From Macropodus opercularis (taxonomy: Eukaryota > Chordata > Actinopteri > Anabantiformes > Osphronemidae), in the NCBI GenBank assembly GCA_030770545.1, contig JAUCMP010000063.1, forward strand, positions 62,001 to 126,000: 64,000 nucleotides of DNA, given 5' to 3'. The position numbers and the translations under genes were made by a program. Shown in pieces: positions 1 through 7,839 of the stretch (positions within the stretch are counted from its first letter, which is position 1; each line of letters begins with the position of its first letter). The notes below the pieces were generated by a model, which was not told the origin of the DNA, ran no database searches, and was given only the letters and a program-made list of their open reading frames with translations.

Positions 1-987
1 TATAAAATTCTCACCTGTGTCTCTGTCTGCAGTTGAATGTTGTGTTGACATTTGTTGTTACCAGGCAACAGAGTCTGATGTAATGTCAGGGTCAGAGAGC
101 AGCCTTTAAACATGATTCGCTGATGGACCGTGTTACAGGTTTAGACATGTGGCAGATGTGCGAACCCTCATCTCACATCTGCAGTCGAGCTTTTTAGATC
201 TGCTGCACTTCAACCGATAATAATTTCAGAAATGACAAAACCTCTTTTCTTCTGGACAGGTGACTTATTTAAGAAGCATCACCAAAAAACTCTTAGTTCC
301 CTTTGACTCAGCAACATTTTGCTGCTGGTTCCAGGATGTGTTGACTCCAACAGCTTTAAAGGCTTTGGTAGGTCCATTAGAGGCCTGAGCGTCACGTTCT
401 CAAGATAGTCACCGGTTGAACGTTGACACGTCCATCAACAATGAACGTCTTTAGTTCAACTGATTCAATAAATAGTAATTTAATCTAAAATGAACATTTG
501 ATCTCAGTTGTCTTACCTGTGTCTCTGTCCAATGGGAGGTTTGTGACTACGGCCGCTGCTCCTCCGCACCGAGAGGAGTCTGGCATCTATGTCAGACGCC
601 TCCTGGTGAAGTGTTGTGGGCGTGTGGCGCCGTGAGGAGGCCCTGAGGAAGACGTAGGACACGCTGGAGGAGTCTGGCATCTAGGTCACTGAATGCAACA
701 CAAGCTGGTGTCAGTGAAGTAGCATCAATTATGTGACTTTTACAAACCAAACCCAGCTGTTCATTTACTGAACAAACAACTCAGGAAACAGTAAAAGTCC
801 ATTTAAATCAGATACTGAGCTTCTTCATTTTCCCGCTCGTCTCAGTCTGACGTCGTTTTGACTGAAACTAACACAACACGAAACTCACTGACACGACAGA
901 AACTCGCACATAAAGTCAGTGAAAGTCTTTAGTTTAACTTATTCAATGAATAGTAACAATAATATACAATGAACATTTGATCTCAGC

Positions 988-2361
988 TATAAAATTCTCA
1001 CCTGTGTCTCTGTCTGCAGTTGAATGTTGTGTTGACATTTGTTGTTACCAGGCAACAGAGTCTGATGTAATGTCAGGGTCAGAGAGCAGCCTTTAAACAT
1101 TATTCGCTGATGGACCGTGTTACAGGTTTAGACATGTGGCAGATGTGAAAACCCACATCTCACATCTGCAGTCGAGCTTTTTAGATCTGCTGCACTTCAA
1201 CCGATAATAATTTCAGAAATGACAAAACCTCTTTTCTTCTGGACAGGTGACTTATTTAAGAAGCATCACCAAAAAACTCTTAGTTCCCTTTGACTCAGCA
1301 ACATTTTGCTGCTGGTTCCAGGATGTGTTGACTCCAACAGCTTTAAAGGCTTTGGTAGGTCCATTAGAGGCCTGAGCGTCACGTTCTCAAGATAGTCACC
1401 GGTTGAACTTTGACACGCCCATCAACAATGAACATCTTTAGTTCAACTGATTCAATAAATAGTAATTTAATCTAAAATGAACATTTGATCTCAGTTGTCT
1501 TACCTGTGTCTCTGTCCACTGGGAGGTTTGTGACTACAGCCGCTGCTCCTCCGCACCGAGAGGAGTCTGGCATCTATGTCAGACGCCTCCATGGTGAAGT
1601 GTTGTGGGCGTGTGGCGCCGTGAAGAGGCCCTGAGGAAGACGTAGGACACGCTGGAGGAGTCTGGCATCTAGGTCACTGAATGCAACACAAGCTGGTGTC
1701 AGTGAAGTAGCATCAATCATGTGACTTTTACAAACCAAACCCAGCTGTTCATTTACTGAATAAACAACTCAGGAAACAGAAAAAGTCCATTTAAATCAGA
1801 TACTGAGCTTCTTCATTTTCCTGCTCGTCTCAATCTGACGTCGTTTCGACTGAAACTAACACAACACGAAACTCACTGACACGACAAAAACTCGCACATA
1901 AAGTCAGTGAACGTCTTTAGTTTAACTGATTCAATAAATAGTAACTTTAATCTAACATTAACATTTGATCTCAGTTGTCTTACCTGTGTCTCTGTCCACT
2001 GGGAGGTTGTTGACTACAGCCGCTGCTCCTCCGCACCGAGAGGAGTCTGGCATCTATGTCACTGAATGCAACACAAGCTGGTGTCAGTGAAGTAGCATCA
2101 ATCATGTGACTTTTACAAACCAAACCCAGCTGTTCATGTACTGAACAAACAACTCAGGAAACAGAAAAAGTCCATTTAACTCTAGATACTGAGCTTCTTC
2201 ATTTTCCTGCTCGTCTCAGTCCGACGTCGTTTCGAATAAAACTAACACAACACGAAACTCACTGACACGACAAAAACTCGCACATAAAGTCAGTGAACGT
2301 CTTTAGTTTAACTTATTCAATGAATAGTAACAATAATATACAATGAACATTTGATCTCAGC
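988..2361. repeat. P'-type satellite monomer, 1374 bp (array A)
   Basis: A plain monomer plus one extra half-unit beginning at about 1905. The extra half-unit's core is hybrid: 'gtctttagtttaact' from the Q core runs straight into 'gattcaataaatagtaac' from the P core. The half-unit also lacks 94 bp between two 'gaggagtctggcatcta' repeats. Linked variants are 'acgcccatcaac', 'ctccatggtgaag' and 'ctgaataaacaac'. Confidence 0.85.
1002..1100 (-). other. Exon-like open segment in the satellite Q half-unit
   Basis: On the minus strand an ATG at 1100 opens 33 codons (MFKGCSLTLTLHQ...) that run without a stop to a strong donor 'gacacag/gtgagaa'. The same arrangement is present in every monomer that keeps Q. 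In monomers with the short form 'gctgttaaatgtctcag' the donor and most of this segment are deleted. I see no strong acceptor partner, so a functional exon is unproven. Confidence 0.25.
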
Positions 2362-2452
2362 TGTTAAATGTCTCAGAGTCTGATGTAATGTCAGGGTCAG
2401 AGAGCAGCCTTTGAACATGATTCGCTGATGGACCGTGTTACAGGTTTAGACA

Positions 2453-2707
2453 CAGGTTGAAACCTTCAGGTCTCGTGACATCATCAGCTGCTGTTCCAGC
2501 AGAGAGAAGCACCAACAGCTGCTACAGACAAACGCTGGTGAACAATCAGTTCACTGAAACGTCAACATTACCCACAAAGCCCAAAGTCTGCCCTCCAGCA
2601 TTCAGAGTTTTCCACGCTTTGACATTTTGGGGCGTTGAGCATCATTTGGCTTTCAGACAACTGTGAACAGCTGTAGTTACTGTACATCACACGACAGGAA
2701 GGTGACA
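2453..2707. repeat. R segment, 255 bp, optional part of the satellite monomer
   Basis: Present in 11 monomers and absent from the others. Shorter monomers read 'ggtttagacatgtggcag'; here the same flanks are separated by 255 bp and 'gaca' appears at both edges. That fits either deletion at a 4-bp microhomology or an insertion with a 4-bp target duplication. R copies begin at about 2453, 16083, 32625, 33817, 35003, 37177, 38358, 39937, 52549, 54725 and 57893. Confidence 0.8.
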
Positions 2708-3677
2708 TGTGGCAGATGTGAAAACCCACATCTCACATCTGCAGTTGAGCTTTTTAGATCTGCTGCACTTCAACCGATAATAATTTCAGACATGACAAAA
2801 CCTCGTTTCTTCAGGACAGGTGACTTATTTAAGAAGCATCACCAGAAAACTCTTAGTTCCCTTTGACTCAGCAACATTTTGCTGCTGGTTCCAGGATGTG
2901 TTGACTCCAACAGCTTTAAAGGCTTTGGTAGGTCCATTAGAGGCCTGAGCGTCACGTTCTCAAGATAGTCACCGGTTGAACTTTGACACGTCCATCAACA
3001 ATGAACATCTTTAGTTCAACTGATTCAATAAATAGTAACTTTAATCTAAAATGAACATTTGATCTCAGTTGTCTTACCTGTGTCTCTGTCCAATGGGAGG
3101 TTTGTGACTACAGCCGCTGCTCCTCCGCACCGAGAGGAGTCTGGCATCTATGTCAGACGCCTCCTGGTGAAGTGTTGTGGGCGTGTGGCGCCGTGAAGAG
3201 GCCCTGAGGAAGACGTAGGACACGCTGGAGGAGTCTGGCATCTAGGTCACTGAATGCAACACAAGCTGGTGTCAGTGAAGTAGCATCAATCATGTGACTT
3301 TTACAAACCAAACCCAGCTGTTCATGTACTGAACAAACAACTCAGGAAACAGAAAAAGTCCATTTAACTCTAGATACTGAGCTTCTTCATTTTCCTGCTC
3401 GTCTCAGTCTGACGTCGTTTAGACTGAAACTAACACAACACGAAACTCACTGACACGACAAAAACTCGCACATAAAGTCAGTGAACGTCTTTAGTTTAAC
3501 TTATTCAATGAATAGTAACAATAATATACAATGAACATTTGATCTCAGCTGTTAAATGTCTCAGAGTCTGATGTGATGTCAGGGTCAGAGAGCAGCCTTT
3601 AAACATGATTCGCTGATGGACCGTGTTACAGGTTTAGACAAAGGTTGAAACTGGTGTCAGTGAAGTAGTGTAAGCGT

Positions 3678-3750
3678 CCTGAAAAGGGAGGAATTGATAT
3701 GACGCACGACACACAACAACCTTTCTTCAGCTCACGTGTGTAATGAGTGA
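3678..3750 (+). repeat. 73-bp direct repeat, left member (block 1)
   Basis: Begins 'cctgaaaagggaggaa' and ends 'gtgtaatgagtga'. It is repeated at 4034-4106, 356 bp downstream, apparently without mismatch. The pair encloses a 283-bp spacer with the CATA microsatellite. Such a pair could be the ends of a small inserted element or a partial tandem duplication; no terminal TG..CA supports a true LTR. Confidence 0.85.
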
Positions 3751-3772
3751 CTCAAGTTATACAAACAAATCG

Positions 3773-3803
3773 ATACATACATACATATATACATACATAC
3801 ACA
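3773..3803 (+). repeat. CATA/TATA microsatellite (block 1)
   Basis: An imperfect run of about 31 bp of 'atac' tetranucleotides with one 'atat' interruption. It lies in the spacer between the 73-bp direct repeats. Confidence 0.9.
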
Positions 3804-4033
3804 TTCTCAGTCCCATTACAACAATGTAACAAGCGGCTATTACAACGGAGACTGTGCCGCTACCGCTCACACATGCCTGTTAGCATGCCACTGCTAATAT
3901 AGCTATCGGTCGGTAACTAACCTTATTCGGTAAAAGAAAACGAAACAAAAAAGGCTCGAAACACTCCTCTGAACACACATGGACTATTAACTACACATAT
4001 ATTATTGTGAACAGTTCACATAAAGCTTCTGTA

Positions 4034-4106
4034 CCTGAAAAGGGAGGAATTGATATGACGCACGACACACAACAACCTTTCTTCAGCTCACGTGTGTAAT
4101 GAGTGA
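4034..4106 (+). repeat. 73-bp direct repeat, right member (block 1)
   Basis: Partner of 3678-3750. On the minus strand its inner edge reads 'cccttttcag/gtacag', which resembles a splice junction, but no coding frame supports one. Confidence 0.85.
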
Positions 4107-4352
4107 AGGAAGGGGCGCGGTGTGACCTTCAAAGACCCCCGTAACTTAGAACTCTGTCTTCACTTCACTGTTGTCACTTACATCCAATGTATGGGAACAA
4201 AGACGAAAGCTTACCTGCTTTTTATCTGTATTTACAGCTAGTCATGTGTCAAGTAGACTCAAACAGCAAAACAGCTCTAACGAACGACATCAGTAAATTG
4301 TTGATTATGTTGTTTATAACTGTATCGACAGAACCAGCTGAAGCGTCACATC

Positions 4353-4616
4353 ATGGACAGGTTAAGGAACAAGATGGTCTACGTCGTCAGTCGTCCTGCC
4401 ACGGACCTCGACTATCTACACTTCATGTGCTCTCACGAGTTAACACTAATTAACGCACCTACAGAGCAGATAAAGTTGCCTGGAAACATAGTGAATGCCC
4501 TTAGAGTTACAGAAACGTTCTTTAGTACAGACTTTAGTATGGCTGTTGCTGGTGAGGGATGGTTGGTGGGTTCAGCTGCTGTGGTCCAGGCAGTGGAGAA
4601 AGATGCTCCAATATGA
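4353..4616 (+). CDS. Unrecognised 87-codon ORF (block 1)
   Basis: I do not recognise this protein. The frame opens with ATG at 4353 and runs 87 codons to TGA. The predicted product begins MDRLRNKMVYVVSR and ends VVQAVEKDAPI, with no signal peptide, membrane segment or known motif. It overlaps another open frame (4187-4453) that crosses a splice-acceptor-like 'tatctgtatttacag' ending at 4239, so neither can be chosen on sequence alone. A donor-like 'gtgcag/gtatgt' follows at 4710. The frame is open in all three blocks, but the blocks are too similar for that to show selection. It may be an exon of an old gene or chance. Confidence 0.2.
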   Translation: MDRLRNKMVYVVSRPATDLDYLHFMCSHELTLINAPTEQIKLPGNIVNALRVTETFFSTDFSMAVAGEGWLVGSAAVVQAVEKDAPI

Positions 4617-5805
4617 ATAATGATGAAAAACCCTGTGTATGTTGCAAGAGTGGAGGCAGGACGTTAGAGTTCACTGCCCTTTGGCTCAGTGTGTTTCTGC
4701 TGTGCAGGTATGTGTAGTTGTGAAAGCCTAGGAATCTACTGTAACAAGTCCTCCATCATAGCAGCTAACTGACCTTTACTGGTGTCACCTGACCCAACAC
4801 AACCCACTTCTCCTCAGCCACATAACCCATAAACCCATTTACAGCACAGACATTAGTTAAAGACAGATGTGTTAAGATACAGTATGAAGGCAGACAACTC
4901 AACAACGTAGATCAGTTCAGTCAGTTCAAACATTTCCTTCTTAGAGGATGATGTTGTTTCCTCAGAGAACTTTCAAATGTTTTTTACATAAAACAACATA
5001 AAACAAAGATATAGAATCTTGGACATTAAGAAATATTTAACAAGTCAAACTAAACAAATTTCTGATTTTCCTTCATCAGTAAACTTCCACTTTAAAAGGA
5101 ACATCAGAAAAAGCGTCATCACTTAGAGCAGTAAAACAAAGACGTTTGGATTTTATCAGCTCAGTGAGTCTTGATGTTCTTTTCTAGTTTAAAGTAAAAC
5201 CTATAGTTCATGGTGACAAGACAAAATAGATTTAAGTTTAATTATGAAACTGTGAAACAAATACATTTCTTTGTGCTTAATTTAAAACAAAGGCAAAGAA
5301 TCTTAAAGCAGCCTTTTCTATTCTCATCTCATCTCCTGCCTCTTCTGTCAGGCAGAGCCAAGCGCTGAGTCAGTGGAGGTTGTGTTGGGTTATGTTGGAG
5401 TGATTCTTTCCTTTTCTGCGTCCTGTGAAGTGCTGATGCTTTTGCTTGTGCTCCAGAGGCTCCAGTTTGTTTTGCTCTGTAATTCATGGAGTTGAAATCA
5501 CGCCTGAGCTGCTAAGGCTGCACCGTCTGGGCCAGACCCAATCACTTAACCTTGACCAGAGAGGAACCTGAACCAGTGCTCAGTGGACAAATGGGAGGTG
5601 GGTGTGATATGTGTGCAGAGGGTTGAAGCAAGATCAGCAGCAAAGTCTCTACGACTGCGATGCACGTTCACTAGAGAGAGAGACCTGCTGCTGGGTCCAG
5701 GCTGGGCCTCGTGCTCCTTTAGGTGGACTCATCGATCTGCTTTAAAGGTGCTGAACCAGGGAGAAAACAAGGCCTTGAAGGTTTCTCTCCTCTTCTAACG
5801 ACAAC
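4617..5805. other. Noncoding stretch, AT-rich (block 1)
   Basis: About 1.2 kb between the 87-codon ORF and the first repeat fragment. AT-rich with short homopolymer runs from about 4970 to 5330. An isolated 71-codon frame at 5583-5798 has no recognisable motif and no splice or promoter context. Blocks 2 and 3 have the same stretch at 20224-21412 and 42101-43279; block 3 lacks 10 bp near 42475. I see no gene here. Confidence 0.6.
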
Positions 5806-5809
5806 CTGA

Positions 5810-5880
5810 CTGCATGTCTTTGGACTGAGAGAGGAAGCTGGAGAACCCGCACACAGAAAGGGACCAGGACGGCTCCAGGA
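5810..5880. repeat. Dispersed teleost repeat fragment (block 1)
   Basis: Contains 'catgtctttggactg', then 'gaggaagctggagaaccc', then 'acacagaaagggacc'. From memory this series recurs across fish genomes in interspersed repeats. It is a fragment with no visible ends. A related fragment lies at 7735-7833. Blocks 2 and 3 have it at 21417-21487 and 43284-43354. Confidence 0.55.
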
Positions 5881-5945
5881 CCCACGTCATCCTTTTCCTA
5901 CGTGTTCGTGTGCTGAAACGTCCTGTTTGTGTGGATTCTTTACTG

Positions 5946-6429
5946 GTTGGCTCAGGAAACACTGGGGGTGAAGTTAATGAATCACCTGCAGGATTTTCTT
6001 CAGGAACTGGAGGAAGGTAAATTGTTCCACAATTTACAAATATACAGTGAAGTACATTCCTTCTATTTCTCTTTTTATACCATAATTATCTCCTCTTAAG
6101 TGCTTCTAGTTCATCTTATTTATGTAATAACACAAGTGTATGTCAGCTCAGTTTTATTATTTATTATTTTATTTAAATGCTTTTTGTCCCCACTGCCTTT
6201 GGTGCAGATGAAACTGGACCAGGGAAAGAGGAAGCTGCATGTGCAGCAATTTCTCAAAGCTTTTCTCCAGTGGGTAACAGGGCAGGGCCACATTCCTGTC
6301 CTGCAAGAAGAAAAGAAAAGTTTCCACGTAACGGTGAACTTTGATCATCACTGTCAAATGCATTTTGGAGAACACAAGATACTGTCACAGCTTGCAGTAG
6401 CACCATCACATAAACTGTTCAACACATGA
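5946..6429 (+). pseudogene. Two exon-like segments, possible HECT-type E3 ligase C-terminal fragment (block 1)
   Basis: Exon-like segment 1 is 5946-6016 (71 bp) with donor 'gaag/gtaaat'. Its open frame includes LMNHLQDFLQELEE. Segment 2 is 6208-6429 after a good acceptor ('gcctttggtgcag'). It is open to a stop at 6427-6429, with FLKAFLQWVTGQGHIP followed by FHVTVNFDHH. The order of leucine-rich helix, 'FLxxVTG..xIP' and a short beta strand is reminiscent of the end of HECT domains in fish G2E3-like proteins. The catalytic cysteine region is not evident. The two frames do not join: the first exon ends in phase 1 and leads to a stop about 44 codons into the second. In this copy the acceptor of segment 1 reads 'tactg' instead of 'tacag'. 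A decayed fragment is likely; family assignment is weak. Confidence 0.3.
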
Positions 6430-6799
6430 TAACATATCAAGATTTCAAAGCAGTCCTGATAGAAGCGTTTTATCAGGGACAAGAATTCTCAACGGTTTAA
6501 ATATTAAACATTTCAATGCAACTGGTAAAGTTGTGGAAGCTCAGGTTGACAGTGAAAGCAAATGTAAAATTTTAGTCATTTAGTGGTTGTTTTAATGGAA
6601 GTTTATGCACAGTCACATTTATTTGTCAGTGAATGTCGTTACATATTCATAGTTCACCTGTAATAAAATGTTATACCATCATTGCTTCTTTAAGTTTTAA
6701 TGAAATAATGTCACAGATAAACGTGACATAAAGTATTTTATAATCTCTGAGCAGTGTATCTGACATTGCATTTGTTGTTACACCTACCACGATACTGGG
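6430..6799. other. Noncoding gap between convergent coding-like segments (block 1)
   Basis: About 370 bp, AT-rich. It separates the plus-strand HECT-like segment from the minus-strand model that ends at 6800. Plus-strand 'aataaa' at about 6662 could be a polyadenylation signal for the plus-strand segment. Blocks 2 and 3 have it at 22037-22406 and 43904-44273. Confidence 0.5.
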
Positions 6800-7388
6800 T
6801 CACTGAAACATATGAAGACAGCGAATATAAGTATCACAACCATGGGAGTCTGATGCTTCTGTCGGGTCCACAGATGCTTGAAGCTGAGCCATATCCTGCT
6901 CATTCAGGGGGCTGGGGAATTCTGGACCAACAACTCCACTCTGTAATTGAAACTCATCATGGTCTAGGGCAATATCCCAGTCTATGTCAAGCTCCTGTAG
7001 ATCCTAGGATACAAAAAGCTGGTTAAACATTGTATTGGTGTACCGTACAGTTTTCCAGTGCCCTTATGAAAAGGTTACTGTTCATGAAACACTGATTTAT
7101 TTATTCATTAATCCCAGATGAAATGCTAAATTGTCTAGCTGGAGTAAATCGCTGCATAGCCAAACGTTATTATACAGACATGCATATTGCTTTGTGTATT
7201 CAATTTGAAGCAATGAACACAGAAACGAGTTAGTGCGGTTAGCATCCGGTGACCACACTGATCTATAAACCTGGACGTTATGTAAGAACAACTCCATAAA
7301 AATGACAACCTCTTACCTGAGGCCTTGGTCCAGGCTGAAAGACTAAAGTCACTTTTCTTCTGCTCCGTATGGGGAAAGTAAGCGCTCG
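6800..7388 (-). CDS. Minus-strand two-exon coding-like model (block 1)
   Basis: I do not recognise the product. Reading the minus strand, exon-like segment 1 (7388 down to 7317) is open and ends at a consensus donor 'ctcag/gtaaga'. Segment 2 (7003 down to 6800) begins after a good acceptor ('ttttgtatcctag') and is open for 67 codons to TGA. The segments join in the same phase, giving ...LVFQPGPRPQ then DLQELDIDWDIALDHDEF..., an acidic, protein-like stretch. No ATG lies in this frame between the upstream stop and the donor. The true start would therefore be in a further exon; an acceptor-like 'ccatacggagcag' lies just upstream. It may be the 3' end of a gene or a truncated copy. It converges on the HECT-like fragment. 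Confidence 0.4.
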
Positions 7389-7411
7389 TCAACAGTGTAA
7401 CCGATCCTGTC

Positions 7412-7440
7412 ATTGGTCAGCGGCTCTGGCTTCCTATTGG
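7412..7440 (-). promoter_or_regulatory. Inverted CCAAT pair, possible promoter (block 1)
   Basis: Plus-strand 'attgg' at 7412-7416 and 7436-7440 gives two minus-strand CCAAT boxes 24 bp apart, 24-52 bp upstream of the minus-strand exon-like segment. Spacing of about 24 bp is typical of paired NF-Y sites. The surrounding 7380-7520 is richer in CpG than the rest of the left half. No TATA box is evident. Promoter activity is an inference. Confidence 0.35.
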
Positions 7441-7489
7441 TTGGTTAATTTTGACAGGGTCCTCTCAGGTCGTTCAACGCAGAATCAAG

Positions 7490-7720
7490 CGTGAGACGTT
7501 TTGAGAGCGAGCGGCAGGAACCGAGAGCAAGAAGGAGGATTAAAGCAGGAGGACTGGAAATCTGAGAGCACGAATACAGATTTGAACGCGAGCAGAGACA
7601 TTTTGAACGCAAGGGAAGGGTTTTGAGAGAAAGCACAACAACATCTGAACATTATATCGTTAAAGTGTGCTCTTGAATTGAAAAACTGCGCTCTTGATTA
7701 AAGATAGTGATCTCATCCCA
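7490..7720. repeat. Degenerate short-period 'gagcgag/gagcacg' stretch (block 1)
   Basis: Loose repeats of 'ttgagagcgagc', 'ccgagagcaag', 'ctgagagcacg', 'ttgaacgcgagc' and 'ttgaacgcaagg' spaced about 25-30 bp, then 'tgaattgaaaaactgcgctc'. It looks like the inner part of a fish transposable element, but I cannot name it. Equivalent stretches are at 23097-23327 and 44964-45194. Confidence 0.4.
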
Positions 7721-7734
7721 TATCTATGGAGCCA

Positions 7735-7833
7735 CATGTGGAGACAAACACTCACACCTACGAGGAATTTACAATCTCCAGTCAACCTGAATGCATCTAC
7801 AGTAACTGGACTGTGGGAGGAAACAGGAGACTG
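7735..7833. repeat. Dispersed teleost repeat fragment (block 1)
   Basis: Contains 'cactcacacctacgagg', 'aatttacaatctccagtc', 'aacctgaatgcatct' and 'ggactgtgggaggaaac'. In this order these match, from memory, a motif seen widely in fish interspersed repeats. It belongs to the same motif family as 5810-5880. Blocks 2 and 3 have it at 23342-23440 and 45209-45307. Confidence 0.6.
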
Positions 7834-7839
7834 GTTTTC

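Larger units (their letters stand above)
1..3668. repeat. Satellite array A (right end of an array cut by the window)
   Basis: Tandem satellite monomers. Starts, taken at the base after 'gatctcagc', are 1, 988, 2362 and 3550. Lengths are 987 bp (plain), 1374 bp (extra chimeric half-unit P'), 1188 bp (carries the 255-bp R segment at 2453-2707) and a truncated 90-bp stub. After the stub a scrap of R and a scrap reading 'ctggtgtcagtgaagtag' lead into the unique block. The first base of the window coincides with a monomer boundary, so the array continues leftwards. Monomers differ by scattered substitutions and a few indels. There is no convincing coding capacity; all ORFs are under 70 codons. 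Confidence 0.95.

Noticed and set aside
2457..2666. 69-codon ORF (MKPSGLVTSS...) in R segments as a real gene
   Set aside because: It lies wholly in satellite DNA, is frameshifted in two of eleven copies, has no motif, and near-identity of copies explains why it stays open.
1..3668. Centromeric satellite with a CENP-B box
   Set aside because: I found no match to the 17-bp CENP-B box core in the monomer, and the roughly 1-kb dimeric monomer with embedded blocks gives no support for a centromeric role.
3678..4106. Solo LTR or endogenous retrovirus
   Set aside because: The 73-bp direct repeats lack TG..CA ends, a primer-binding site and a polypurine tract, and no gag, pol or env frame lies between or near them.
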